Position numbers and translations under genes: made by a program. The notes under the pieces were generated by a model. The model was not told where the DNA came from. It did not search any database and was given only the letters and a program-made list of their open reading frames with translations. A stretch of DNA of 64,000 nt from Meiothermus sp. Pnk-1. GTDB lineage: Bacteria; Deinococcota; Deinococci; Deinococcales; Thermaceae. The DNA is taken from NCBI RefSeq assembly GCF_003226535.1, contig NZ_QKOB01000010.1, positions 62,001-126,000 on the forward strand, read 5' to 3'. This document shows positions 53,343 to 62,042 of this stretch, one piece after another; the stretch's first letter is position 1; each line of letters starts with the position of its first letter.

Positions 53343-54278
53343 ATGGTGAGCTGCAAACAACGCATCCCTGTGACGGTGATTGGTGGATTTCTGGGGGCGG
53401 GGAAGACTACCCTAGTCAACCACCTGGTAGCCCAGGGGGGAAGGCGTTTCGGGGTGATCGTCAATGAGTTCGGGGAGACGGGCATAGATGGCTCCCTGAT
53501 CGAGAACGTGGACGCCGAGGGGATCGCCGAGCTTTCCAATGGCTGTCTGTGCTGTGTGGGCCGTGACAGCATGGTGGATGCGATGTTCCGCCTCGCCAAC
53601 CGCCCTACCCCGCCCGAGTACCTTTTGGTGGAGCTCTCTGGTCTGGCCGACCCAGTACCGGTGGCTCAGACCCTCCTAGACCCCTCCGTGCGGGCTAAGT
53701 TCGAGCTGGATGGCATTGTAGGGGTGGCCGACGCCCGTAACCTTGAGCAGACCCTCTCCGACGTCCCCGAGGGCGCGGTGCAACTGGCCTATGCCAGCGT
53801 GGTGCTGCTCAACAAAACCGATCGGGTGGAGGCGGCGGGGCTCGAGCAGGCCCGGCGCATCCTGGAGGTCATCAACCCTTTGGCGGAGGTGTACCCGGTG
53901 CAGCAGAGCCAGGTCGAGCCAGCCCGGGTGCTCGGAATCAAGGCCTTCGGTTCCGGCTGGCAACTGCAACGCCACCCCCACCGACACTCTCCCAGCCTCC
54001 AGACCTTTACCCTCGCCGCCGACCGACCCCTGCACCGCGGTCGGGTCAACGCGTTCATCGACCGCTACCTGGTCTCCCGGCCCGCCCAGGTGTTCCGGGC
54101 CAAGGGCTTGCTCTCGGTAGAGGGGATGACCCAGGAGGTGGTGTTCCAGGGGGTGCGGGAGATCTTCAGCCTAGAGCTCAGCGAGCGCCCGGCTACCGGC
54201 CTGTCGCGGCTGGTAGTGATCGGGCGGGGGCTCGAGGAGGAGGAGTATCGCCAGGCCTTCGCGCGGCTGGCGGGGTGA
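53343..54278 (+). CDS. CobW/COG0523-family GTPase (metal chaperone)
   Basis: The 311-residue protein has the P-loop [15 protein letters not shown] near residue 14, the metal motif CxCC in [19 protein letters not shown], and LLNKTDR, defining COG0523 (G3E) GTPases that insert metals such as zinc, cobalt or iron into proteins. A His-rich stretch RHPHRHS follows the GTPase domain, and the C-terminal CobW domain is present. Which metal is handled is unknown. The ATG at 53343 agrees with the family start. Confidence 0.92.
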   Translation: MVSCKQRIPVTVIGGFLGAGKTTLVNHLVAQGGRRFGVIVNEFGETGIDGSLIENVDAEGIAELSNGCLCCVGRDSMVDAMFRLANRPTPPEYLLVELSGLADPVPVAQTLLDPSVRAKFELDGIVGVADARNLEQTLSDVPEGAVQLAYASVVLLNKTDRVEAAGLEQARRILEVINPLAEVYPVQQSQVEPARVLGIKAFGSGWQLQRHPHRHSPSLQTFTLAADRPLHRGRVNAFIDRYLVSRPAQVFRAKGLLSVEGMTQEVVFQGVREIFSLELSERPATGLSRLVVIGRGLEEEEYRQAFARLAG

Positions 54279-54297
54279 GTTTGGCGTAAACCCCTGC

Positions 54298-54326
54298 TGG
54301 ACAAAGCGTGGTCAAGGTTCTATACT
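54298..54326 (+). promoter_or_regulatory. tRNA-Pro promoter
   Basis: TGGACA (54298-54303), 17 bases, TATACT (54321-54326); the tRNA begins about 28 bases after the predicted start. Confidence 0.7.
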
Positions 54327-54360
54327 CAGCATTCGGGCTTAGGCCCTGCTCGAGGGTGGC

Positions 54361-54437
54361 CGAGGAGTAGCGCAGCCTGGTAGCGCACCTGGTTCGGGTC
54401 CAGGGGGTCGGAGGTTCGAATCCTCTCTCCTCGACCA
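54361..54437 (+). tRNA. tRNA-Pro (CGG anticodon)
   Basis: The 77-base gene has acceptor stem CGAGGAG paired with CTCCTCG, anticodon stem CCTGG/CCAGG with loop TTCGGGT (anticodon CGG), T loop TTCGAAT, and an encoded CCA end. It reads CCG codons. Confidence 0.96.
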
Positions 54438-54444
54438 ACATCGC

Positions 54445-54474
54445 GTCCAACTGCACAAGTTGGACGTCTTTTTG
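54445..54474 (+). terminator. tRNA-Pro terminator
   Basis: GTCCAACT-GCACA-AGTTGGAC (54445-54465) forms a perfect 8-bp stem followed by GTCTTTTTG. Confidence 0.9.
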
Positions 54475-54543
54475 TTCTCCCTTGGCCTGGGGTCTGGTAA
54501 CTCAGATGTCATACGTCTAACGTCAAAGAAGGGAATCTACCCC

Positions 54544-54656
54544 TAGGTGTACGAGCTTTGCTCGTCCCGCCAGGGAATCTATCCTCCGGGTGTACGGAGT
54601 TTGCTCCGTCCCGAGACGCTTCCTTCGCCGCCAGTAGGCGGGGTAGGGAATCTACC
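54544..54656. repeat. Repeat island C: double-hairpin units
   Basis: Two units with stems ACGAGCTTTGCTCGT (54544-54587) and CGGAGTTTGCTCCG (from 54588) follow a half unit at 54528-54544. The second unit is broken by about 30 unrelated bases before its closing TAGGGAATCTACC near 54644-54656. The stretch 54475-54859 holds no gene I can support. Confidence 0.82.
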
Positions 54657-54665
54657 AAAAAACCC

Positions 54666-54778
54666 CCGCGTTTAGCGTCTGGCGTTTTGCGTATTGCGTA
54701 TGACGTACGACGTACGACGTAGGACGTATACCAACATACCAACCCCACCCCAGCCCTCCCCTGCTAGGGGAGGGAGAG
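54666..54778. repeat. GACGTA tract and CTCCCCTGCTAGGGGAG module, island C
   Basis: CGCGTTTAGCGTCTGGCGTTTTGCGTATTGCG-type words (54666-54735) are followed by the palindromic CTCCCCTGCTAGGGGAG module (54744-54778), the same order as in island A, about 41 kb away. Confidence 0.78.
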
Positions 54779-54859
54779 AGCATCCTGCGTATAGCGTACT
54801 TGCCCCCACCACCGAAAAGAGGTGGCTGGTGGGTGCTCGCTTCGGGTATCCTGACCCGG

Positions 54860-55381
54860 ATGAAGCTTCAGATTCTCGGCGGAACAGCCCGGGGAGTTCG
54901 GCTCGAGGTTCCTGCCTCCGCCCGGCCCTCCCCGGTGCGCCTGCGCAAAGCCCTTTTCGACTACCTCCGCTCGCGCTACCCCCGCAGGGGGCGCTTCCTA
55001 GACCTTTACGCCGGGAGCGGAGCCATCGGGCTCGAGGCCGCCTCTGAGGGCTTCGAGGCCGTACTGGTGGAAAAAGATCCCCAAGCGGTGCGGATTCTCC
55101 GCACCAACGCCCTCAAGGCCCGCCTCGAGGTCCGCATCGAACCCCAGCCGGTGGAGCGCTACCTTGCGCTGGCGGCCCGCCGCGGCGAGCGGTTTACGGT
55201 GGCCTTTATGGCTCCGCCTTATCCCCACGACTTGCTCGAGGATTTTGAACGTTTACTGCAAGCAGACCTGGCTGCTCCCGAAGGTATCTACATCCTGCAA
55301 CACCCTACCGAACTCTATCTGCCGCAAGGAGAGCGGCGGGTGTACGGAGCCAATGCCATCACGATCGTAGAGAGGCAATAG
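54860..55381 (+). CDS. rsmD: 16S rRNA m2G966 methyltransferase RsmD
   Basis: RsmD methylates G966 of 16S rRNA. The 173-residue protein has the N-terminal MKLQILGGTARGVRLEVP, the fold motif RPSPVRLRKALFDYL, the SAM-binding FLDLYAGSGAIGLEAASEG and VEKDP. The catalytic motif, usually DPPY or NPPY, reads APPY, an Asp/Asn to Ala change worth checking. The ATG at 54860 lies exactly seven bases after TATCCT (54847-54852), a leaderless start directly after repeat island C. Confidence 0.9.
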   Translation: MKLQILGGTARGVRLEVPASARPSPVRLRKALFDYLRSRYPRRGRFLDLYAGSGAIGLEAASEGFEAVLVEKDPQAVRILRTNALKARLEVRIEPQPVERYLALAARRGERFTVAFMAPPYPHDLLEDFERLLQADLAAPEGIYILQHPTELYLPQGERRVYGANAITIVERQ

Positions 55382-55479
55382 GTGCTTTTGGGAAGTGCGC
55401 CTGAGGCAAAAGTTGCAATCCTCACTCGAGCTTTTTCCGTCAACGACGGTCGCGGCAGCTGTAGTGCGGGCGGGGCTGC

Positions 55480-55950
55480 CTAATTGCCCGCTGCATGGCC
55501 GCTACCGGGAGTCAGCACCCGGGGGCCCGCCAGCTCCACCACCCGGTCGAAGCGGCCGTGCAGTGCCTCGTCCCCGTGCAGCACCACGACCAAGGCCTTT
55601 CCCGCGGTTCGGCGTAGGATCAGCTCGAGCACCCCCTCGCGGCTCTCGGGGTCCAGGTTGGCTAGGGGCTCGTCCAGGAGGTAGAGGTCGGCCTCTTCGC
55701 ACAGCAGCGCGCCGACGGCGGCCCTCTGCCGCTGCCCCGAGGACAGGGCCTCCGGGCGGCGGTCTTCCAGGCCCTCCAGCCCCAGCTCCCGGCGGAGCCC
55801 GGCGTCGGGGACCAGCTCGCGTACCGCCAGGGGCGGCAGTTCGGGAGGGGCAGTAAGCGCGGCCACCCGCCCGGGCAGCTCCACCTCGCCCTCTTGGGGG
55901 GCTAAAGCCTGCGGGGGAAGCTGGCGGCCCTTGGCCTCGAGCCGGGGCAC
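55480..55950 (-). pseudogene. Truncated ABC transporter ATPase, C-terminal half only
   Basis: The frame encodes the second half of an ABC ATPase: signature LSSGQRQRAAVGALL, Walker B LYLLDEPLANLD and switch His in VVVLHGDEAL. The Walker A motif is absent: the frame begins with a non-matching proline-rich stretch after a TGA. It therefore cannot bind ATP normally. It lies at the left edge of the decaying sugar island. Confidence 0.75.
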
Positions 55951-56007
55951 GTGATGGCCGCGCCCTGGTGGTAGCTTTCTTGCCCCCGTAGGTCAATATG
56001 GATGGGG

Positions 56008-56030
56008 AAAAGGGGGGCAAGATGCCCCCT
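56008..56030 (-). terminator. Hairpin after the leftward start-less ORF
   Basis: GGGGGCA-AGA-TGCCCCC (56013-56029) is followed on the minus strand by a short run of T residues at 56011-56008, directly after the stop codon at 56041. Confidence 0.55.
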
Positions 56031-56040
56031 TCCCCGTTCG

Positions 56041-56412
56041 TCAGAGGCGGTTGAGCCGCCTGACCTCGGCCTTCCCCCAGCCCTCGGCTTCCCGGCTGCA
56101 CTTGAGCAGGTTTTCGGGCAGCTCCGGCAGGCGCTCCTTGAGCGCAGCGAAGGCCCGCTCGAGGCCCGTCCGCCGCATTCCCAGGTCGAGGGCCACCCGG
56201 CCTCCGAAGCGCCAGGCCGCCAGCCAGAAGGCCCAGGCGTTCTGCGGGGTGGGTTCTGCCCGGCAGAGCGGGCCATCCTTGAGCAGCCCGGCCTTTTCAT
56301 CCAGCCCCAGCCGCTCCAGATCTGCCAGCCAGCCCTTCCACCCCTCCTCGGGGAGCCGCCGCGCCGGGCATTGCTCCAGTTGACAAAGCCAAAAAGCTGA
56401 GGTAAATTCGGG
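56041..56412 (-). pseudogene. Start-less ORF, probable gene remnant
   Basis: An open frame of about 123 codons ends at TGA 56043-56041. Its translation (LPEEGWKGWLADLERLGLDEKAGLLKDGPLC, ALDLGMRRTGLERAFAALKERLPELPENLLKCSREAEGWGKAEVRRLNRL) looks like protein, with an even spread of residues, and a terminator follows. However it is opened by a TAG at 56415-56413 and has no ATG, GTG or TTG near its beginning. The upstream part is occupied by the LacI promoter. It is probably the 3' end of a lost gene. Confidence 0.5.
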
Positions 56413-56439
56413 CTACAAAAACGATTTCGGAAACGATTT
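56380..56439 (+). promoter_or_regulatory. lacI-type promoter with operator
   Basis: TTGACA (56380-56385), 17 bases, TAAATT (56403-56408). Just beyond the predicted start are two copies of AAACGATTT (56419-56427 and 56431-56439) separated by CGG. Together they form a partly palindromic site (AAA and TTTC arms around a central CG), as in operators of LacI-family regulators, so the regulator probably represses itself. Confidence 0.65.
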
Positions 56440-56476
56440 TTGCACGTCACCCACGCCATGTTGCCGAAAGGGGGTC

Positions 56477-57499
56477 ATGAACACACGCGTCTCCATCCAG
56501 GATGTGGCCCAGCTCGCCGGGGTCGCCGTAAGTACGGTCTCCAGGGTGCTCAACGGCTACCGCGACGTGTCCGAGGAGACCCGGGCCAAAGTGCAGCGCG
56601 CCGTTGAGCAGCTTGGCTACCGGCCCAACCAGGCCGCCCGCACCTTCCGCACCGGCAAGACCCAGTCGGTCTCAGTCCTGCTGCCCATGATCGGCACCGA
56701 CTTCTACAACCGCCTGATCAACGGCATCGACCAGGGGCTCGCCCAGCGCGACTACGACGCCGGGCTCTTCCCCCTGCTGAGCCCGCGCCGCCTCGAGCGC
56801 TACCGCAATCCCTCCGCTCCCCCCTACAACGCCGACGGCCTGATCCTGGCCTCGCTCAACCCTGACCGCCTCTTCGAGGGGGGCAGAATCCCCGCCGACC
56901 TGCCCACCGTCCTCGTCGACATCGCCCACTCCGCCTACGACAGCGTGACCGTGGACCACCTCGCAGGGGGCTACCTCGCGGGCCGGCACCTCCTCGAGCG
57001 CCCCGCCCCGACCTTCGTGGTCATGATCGAGGAGCGCTTCGACACCCCCTTCGCCAGCGGGGTCTTCCGCGAGCGCCTCAGGGGTTTCCAGCGGGCCCTG
57101 GAGGAGGGCTCGGTAGAGTTGCCCAGGGATCACATAATCACCGTCGAGTTCAGCTGGGATGGGGGTCGCCTGGCAGCAAAGGAGATCCTTCGCAGGCTCG
57201 ACGGCCCGGCCAACATCTTCGCCACCTGCGACCTGCTGGCCCAGGGGCTCATTGACGAGTTTGCCCACAAGGGCATCGGGGTCGGGGGTGAGGTACGGCT
57301 GGTGGGCTACGACGATCAGCCCTGGGCTGAGGCCTACGGGTTGTCGACCGTGAAGCAGCCCATCGAGTCGATGGGGGGGCTGGCCGCGCGGCTACTGCTG
57401 CAACGGCTCGAGCGCCCCACCGCCGAGGTCACCCACCGGGTGCTCAGCCCGCGGTTGGTGGTGCGGGCGTCGTCCAGGGTCCAAGGTACAGGGGGGTGA
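56477..57499 (+). CDS. LacI-family transcriptional regulator
   Basis: The 340-residue protein has an N-terminal LacI helix-turn-helix (SIQDVAQLAGVAVSTVSRVLNGYRDVSEETRAKVQRAVEQLGYRPNQAAR) and a periplasmic-binding-like sensor domain ending with YDDQPWAEAYGLSTVKQPIESMGGLAARLLL. It lies directly before a maltose-type importer and GH13 enzyme, so it is probably the local sugar-responsive repressor. Its promoter overlaps a LacI-type operator. AAGGGGG precedes the ATG. Confidence 0.94.
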   Translation: MNTRVSIQDVAQLAGVAVSTVSRVLNGYRDVSEETRAKVQRAVEQLGYRPNQAARTFRTGKTQSVSVLLPMIGTDFYNRLINGIDQGLAQRDYDAGLFPLLSPRRLERYRNPSAPPYNADGLILASLNPDRLFEGGRIPADLPTVLVDIAHSAYDSVTVDHLAGGYLAGRHLLERPAPTFVVMIEERFDTPFASGVFRERLRGFQRALEEGSVELPRDHIITVEFSWDGGRLAAKEILRRLDGPANIFATCDLLAQGLIDEFAHKGIGVGGEVRLVGYDDQPWAEAYGLSTVKQPIESMGGLAARLLLQRLERPTAEVTHRVLSPRLVVRASSRVQGTGG

Positions 57500-57582
57500 G
57501 GCAGTTGTAAAACCTAACGCTAACGGCACCGAGAATCCGCTCCTCGCACATAAATAAATGCGCTGTTGAGAAGGAGAAAAGT

Positions 57583-58815
57583 ATGAAAGCACACTGGCTC
57601 AAGGCGATCGCAACCGCTGCCCTCGCGCTCCTCAGCCTGGGCACGGCCTAGAAACTCACCTTCTGGCACTACTGGGACGGGGCCAATGGGCAGGTCCTGC
57701 AAGGCCTCATCGAGCGCTACCAGAAGGAGCACCCGGGGGTCACCATCGAGGCGGTGTTCGTACCCGGGGGCGAGCTGTTGGCCAAGCTGCAGACCGCCAT
57801 CACCGCCCGGCAGACCCCCACCATGGCCATCTCCGACCTGGTGGCCATGCCCCTGCTCACCCAGAGCGGCGCGCTGGCCCCGCTCGATGACTACATCCGC
57901 CAGAGCAGCCTCAACCTCGCCGACTACTTCCCCGGCCCCCTGGTCTACGGGCTCTACCAGGGCAAGCGCTACAGCCTGCCGGTGAGCGCTTCCAACCTGG
58001 GGCTGTTCTGGAACAAGAACCTCTTCCGGGCTGCCGGGCTCGACCCCAACCGCCCCCCGCGCAACTGGGACGAACTCCTGCGCTTTGCCAAGCAGATCAA
58101 GGAGAAGACCGGCAAGTGGGGTATAGAGCTCTTCACCCAGGGCGGCGAGGGCACTACCTGGCAGACCCAGGTGTACTTCTGGGGTGCGGGGGCCGAGTTC
58201 CTCAATGCTTCCAACACCGCCCCGGCCTTCAACTCACCCCAGGGGGTGCGGGCTCTGCAGTTCCTGGTGGATCTGGTGCAGAAGGAGAAGGTAGCTCCGG
58301 TAGCCCCCTGGGGGCTGTTCGGACGGGGCGAAGCCGCTATGGTGATGGACGGCTCCTGGATGACCCAGTTCTTCCCGCAGCAGGTCAATTTCGAACTGGG
58401 TGCCGCTCCCTTCCCGTATCCCGCTGGTGGACGTCCGGCCACCAACATGGGCGGCGAGCAGATCTTCATCTTCCAGAACGCCGACGCGGCCACGGCCAGG
58501 GCCGCCTGGGACTTCATCAACTGGTTCAGCAGCACGCCCGTACAGGTGGAGTGGGACCGGGGGACCGGCTTCCTCCCGGTGCGCCGCTCGGTGGCGAACG
58601 ACCCGGCCTACCGGGCCTGGGTGAGCAACGCCCGCCCCCTCATGCGGCCCTTCGTCGACTCGATGGCCTTCGCCAAGCCGCGCCCGCCGGTGGCCCGCTA
58701 CCCCCAGATCTCGGATATCTTTGCCAAATACGTGCAAGAAGCCCTGCTGGGACGGCTGAGCCCCAAGGAAGCGCTGGACCGCGCGGCCCAGGAAGTCACG
58801 CCGCTGCTGCGCTAA
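57583..58815 (+). pseudogene. Maltose-type ABC substrate-binding protein interrupted by an in-frame TAG
   Basis: The frame starts at 57583 after GAGAAGGAG and encodes a signal peptide (MKAHWLKAIATAALALLSLGTA). The next codon (57649-57651) is TAG, and reading continues in the same frame with KLTFWHYWDGANGQVLQGLIERYQKEHPGVTIEAVFVPGG, exactly the mature start of the binding protein, where family members have Gln. A CAG to TAG change explains it. Without readthrough the mature protein has no signal peptide; the first later start (GTG 57754) loses the first strand. The rest of the protein (to LDRAAQEVTPLLR) is intact. Confidence 0.8.
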
Positions 58816-58831
58816 CCCTGAGGAGCCTGCG

Positions 58832-59755
58832 GTGAACGGGGTTCGCCTCCAGCAAACGCCTTCCAGAGCCTCGCGGTGGGGGCGAACCCTGGGCGAGTGG
58901 CCGGCTGCCCTGTTTTTCCTGCTGCCCACGGTGGCGGTGCTGGGTACCTTCAACTTCTACCCAGCCCTCTACTCGCTCTACCTCTCGCTCTTCGAGTGGA
59001 ACGGCCTCTCCCCGACCCGCGAGTTCGTGGGGCTGGCCAACTACGCGCGGCTGCTGGCTTCTGGGGAGTTCTGGAACTCGCTGCGGGTCACCCTGCTTTA
59101 CGCGGGCGGGGTGACCCTCTTGGCGCTGGCCCTGGGCCTGGGGGTGGCGGTGCTGCTCAACCAGCCTATTCGGGGGCAGGCCCTCTACCGGGTGCTCTAC
59201 TTCCTGCCGGTGATCACCCCCACCGTGGCCAGCGGGGTGGTGTGGAAGTACCTTTTCGACCCCACCCAGGGGGTGGTGAACCGGGGCTTGGGTGGGGTAG
59301 GAATAACCGGCCCTTCCTGGCTCAGCGACCCCTCCTGGGCCCTGGTGGCGGTGGTCGTGGTGGGGGTGTGGAAGCGGGTGGGCTTCAACATGGTGGTCTA
59401 CCTGGCGGCCCTGCAGGGCATCCCAAGGACCTACTATGAAGCAGCCCAGCTCGACGGGGCCGGACCCTGGCAGCAGTTCCGCCACATCACCCTCCCCCTG
59501 CTCGCCCCCACCACCTTCTTCCTGGTCGTCACCGCCCTCATCGACGCCTTCCAGGTCTTCGACCTGGTCTACGTGATGACCTCGGGCGGGCCGTTGGGGA
59601 GCACCGATGTGCTGGGCTACTACCTCTACCGGCAGGGCTTTCGCTACAGCGAGCTGGGCTTCGCCTCGGCGGTAGCCTACGTGATGTTCGCCCTGATCTT
59701 CGCCGTGACCGTGATCCAGTTCCGCCTAACCCGGGGAGGTCAGGGGAATGGCTAG
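58832..59755 (+). CDS. Maltose-type ABC permease, MalF type
   Basis: The 307-residue protein has six membrane helices and the EAA loop TYYEAAQLDGAGPWQQFRHITLPLLAPT. The start is a GTG at 58832 with AGGAG upstream, 16 bases after the binding-protein gene. It overlaps the next permease gene by eight bases. Unlike the preceding gene, it shows no stop codons or frameshifts. Confidence 0.93.
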   Translation: MNGVRLQQTPSRASRWGRTLGEWPAALFFLLPTVAVLGTFNFYPALYSLYLSLFEWNGLSPTREFVGLANYARLLASGEFWNSLRVTLLYAGGVTLLALALGLGVAVLLNQPIRGQALYRVLYFLPVITPTVASGVVWKYLFDPTQGVVNRGLGGVGITGPSWLSDPSWALVAVVVVGVWKRVGFNMVVYLAALQGIPRTYYEAAQLDGAGPWQQFRHITLPLLAPTTFFLVVTALIDAFQVFDLVYVMTSGGPLGSTDVLGYYLYRQGFRYSELGFASAVAYVMFALIFAVTVIQFRLTRGGQGNG

Positions 59756-60566
59756 GTCTTTGAAGGCCGTGCTGACCCACCTGCTGCTGGCAGGCGGGGC
59801 CTTCCTCTCGGCCATGCCCTTCTTGTGGATGCTCACCACCGCGCTCAAGCCGGAGAGCGCCCTGTACCAGCCCCCTCTGCTGTTCCCGGTGCATTTCCAG
59901 TGGGAGAACTTCGCCAAAGCCTGGCAGGCCGCGCCCTTCCCCCGCTTCTTCCTCAACAGCGCGGTGATGACGGTGGGGATCGTGTTGGCCCAGACCCTCT
60001 TCTCGGCCATGGCCGGCTACGCCTTCGCCCGGATGCGCTTCGCGGGGCGGGATCTGCTGTTTTTCTTCGTGCTGGGCACCATGATGATCCCTTTCCCGGT
60101 GACCCTCATCCCCAGCTTCCTGGTGGTGAACTGGCTGGGCTGGATCGACACCTACAACGCCCTCATCGTCCCGCGGGCGGTCTCGGCCTTTGCCATCTTC
60201 CTCTTCCGCCAGTTCTTCCTCTCGCTGCCCAAAGAGCTCGAGGAGGCCGCCCTGATGGATGGGGCCGGGCGTCTGACCATCTTCTTCCGCGTCGTGCTGC
60301 CCCTGTCCACCCCGGTGATCGCGGCCAGCGCGATCTTCTCCTTCCTCTTCGCCTGGAACGACTTCCTGTGGCCGCTCTTGGTGACCAACTCCCCGGACAT
60401 GCGCACCGTGCAGGTGGGCCTGGCCATGTTCCAGGGGCAGTACGGGGTGTTCTGGACTTTGCTTTGCGCTGCTGCCACCATCGTCACGCTGCCCGCCGTC
60501 CTGGCCTTCCTCGCCGCGCAGCGGCAGTTCATCGCCGGCATCACCAACACCGGCCTCAAGGAGTAG
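59748..60566 (+). CDS. Maltose-type ABC permease, MalG type
   Basis: The 272-residue protein has six helices and the EAA loop LEEAALMDGAGRLTIFFRVVLPLSTPVI, closing with QRQFIAGITNTGLKE. It starts eight bases inside the MalF-type gene. GGGGAGG lies just upstream. The operon has no ATPase; the MalK-type protein at 25.5 kb may supply it. Confidence 0.93.
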   Translation: MARSLKAVLTHLLLAGGAFLSAMPFLWMLTTALKPESALYQPPLLFPVHFQWENFAKAWQAAPFPRFFLNSAVMTVGIVLAQTLFSAMAGYAFARMRFAGRDLLFFFVLGTMMIPFPVTLIPSFLVVNWLGWIDTYNALIVPRAVSAFAIFLFRQFFLSLPKELEEAALMDGAGRLTIFFRVVLPLSTPVIAASAIFSFLFAWNDFLWPLLVTNSPDMRTVQVGLAMFQGQYGVFWTLLCAAATIVTLPAVLAFLAAQRQFIAGITNTGLKE

Positions 60567-60569
60567 CCC

Positions 60570-61976
60570 GTGCAGATCCCCGACTGGGTTAAGGACGCTA
60601 TTTTTTACCAGATCTTCCCCGAGCGCTTCAAAAACGGCGACCCCGCCAACGACCCACCCGGCACCGAGCCCTGGGGAAGGGCCCCCACCCGCGACAACTT
60701 CCTCGGGGGGGACCTCGAGGGCGTCATCCAGGGCCTCGATTACATCGCCGACTTGGGCTGCAACGCCCTCTACCTGACCCCCATCTTCAAGGCGGCTACC
60801 AACCATAAGTACGACACCCACGACTACTTCCAGATTGACCCCCACTTCGGCGACGACGCCACCTTCGACCGGCTGGTGGCCGAGATCAAACGGCGGGGGA
60901 TGCGGCTGGTGCTGGATGGGGTGTTCAACCACTGCGGCGTGGGCTTCGCGCCCTTCAAGGACGTGCTCGAGCAGGGCGAGCGCTCACGCTACCGCGACTG
61001 GTTCACCCCCTACAGCTTCCCCCTCCAGCCCGAGCTGCCCAACTACGCCACCTGCGGCGGGGTGGGCTATTTGCCCCGGCTCAACACCAGGAACCCCGAG
61101 GTCGAGGCCTTCGTGCACAAGGTGGTGTTCTACTGGTTGGAGCGCGGCATCGACGGTTGGCGCATGGATGTGGCCTACGAGATCGAGACCCCTTTCTGGC
61201 AAAGACTGCGGCAGGTGGTGAAGGCGCGCTACCCCGAAGCCTACCTGGTGGCCGAGGAGTGGCGCGACCCCTGGCCCTTCCTGCAGGGCGACACCTTCGA
61301 CGGGGTGATGCACTACCGGCTGCGCGAGCTGCTCTTCGACTTCTTTCTCAAGAACGCCCTGGCCGCCGATAGCTTTGCCCGGGCCCTCACCCTGCTGCGC
61401 GAGCGGCTGCCCGAGGGTTCGGAGTGGGGAATGCTGACCCTCCTGGGCAGCCACGACACCCCCCGCGTCCTCACCGAGTGCGGCGGCGACCGCGAGGCCG
61501 TGCAGCTCCTCTTCACCTTCCTCCTCACCTACCCCGGCGCCCCGATGCTCTACTACGGCGACGAGAACGGGATGGAGGGAGGTAACGACCCCGACTGCCG
61601 CCGCCCGATGGTCTGGGAGCCAGAGCGCTGGAAGCCGGAGGTCCGCGCCGCCGTGCGCCAACTGCTGGCCCTGCGCCGGGCGCACCCCATGCTGCGGCGG
61701 GGCGCCTTTGAGATAGCCTACGCCGAGGACCGGGTGTTCGCCTTCTACCGGGTGCTGGGCGGGGAACGGGCGCTGGTGGTGCTCAACAATACTCGGGTAC
61801 CCCGTGAACTTGCTCTACCGGTAAGCTTTCCCGAGGGAACCCGGCTTGTTGAGGTCCTGGGTTGCCGGACGTACACAGTGGAAAACGGCCGTATCAAGTT
61901 CACCCCCATGGAGCCCCGCAGGGCGTGGGTGCTGCTCGAGGCCGGGCGCCTGGGTACTGATCTCTCTGCAACCTAA
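60570..61976 (+). CDS. GH13 alpha-glucosidase / neopullulanase-type enzyme
   Basis: The 468-residue protein begins at a GTG with the catalytic domain itself (IPDWVKDAIFYQIFPERFKNGDPANDPPG), lacking the N-terminal domain of cyclomaltodextrinases. Catalytic residues are visible: Asp in GWRMDVAYEI, Glu in LVAEEWRDP, and Asp in LLGSHDTPRVL. It follows the permease by three bases. There is no signal peptide, so it would break down imported maltodextrin in the cytoplasm. Confidence 0.92.
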   Translation: MQIPDWVKDAIFYQIFPERFKNGDPANDPPGTEPWGRAPTRDNFLGGDLEGVIQGLDYIADLGCNALYLTPIFKAATNHKYDTHDYFQIDPHFGDDATFDRLVAEIKRRGMRLVLDGVFNHCGVGFAPFKDVLEQGERSRYRDWFTPYSFPLQPELPNYATCGGVGYLPRLNTRNPEVEAFVHKVVFYWLERGIDGWRMDVAYEIETPFWQRLRQVVKARYPEAYLVAEEWRDPWPFLQGDTFDGVMHYRLRELLFDFFLKNALAADSFARALTLLRERLPEGSEWGMLTLLGSHDTPRVLTECGGDREAVQLLFTFLLTYPGAPMLYYGDENGMEGGNDPDCRRPMVWEPERWKPEVRAAVRQLLALRRAHPMLRRGAFEIAYAEDRVFAFYRVLGGERALVVLNNTRVPRELALPVSFPEGTRLVEVLGCRTYTVENGRIKFTPMEPRRAWVLLEAGRLGTDLSAT

Positions 61977-62042
61977 ACGGCCCCGCCCGCGGAGGGGCGG
62001 CTTCATCAGCCTCCTCCGCCCGGGCGCTATCCTGAAAGGTGC

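Noticed and set aside
59538-60932. Long 464-codon frame on the minus strand across the permease and GH13 genes
   Set aside because: It is antisense to three convincing genes, has extreme His/Gly/Glu content and matches no domain; high GC leaves such frames open.
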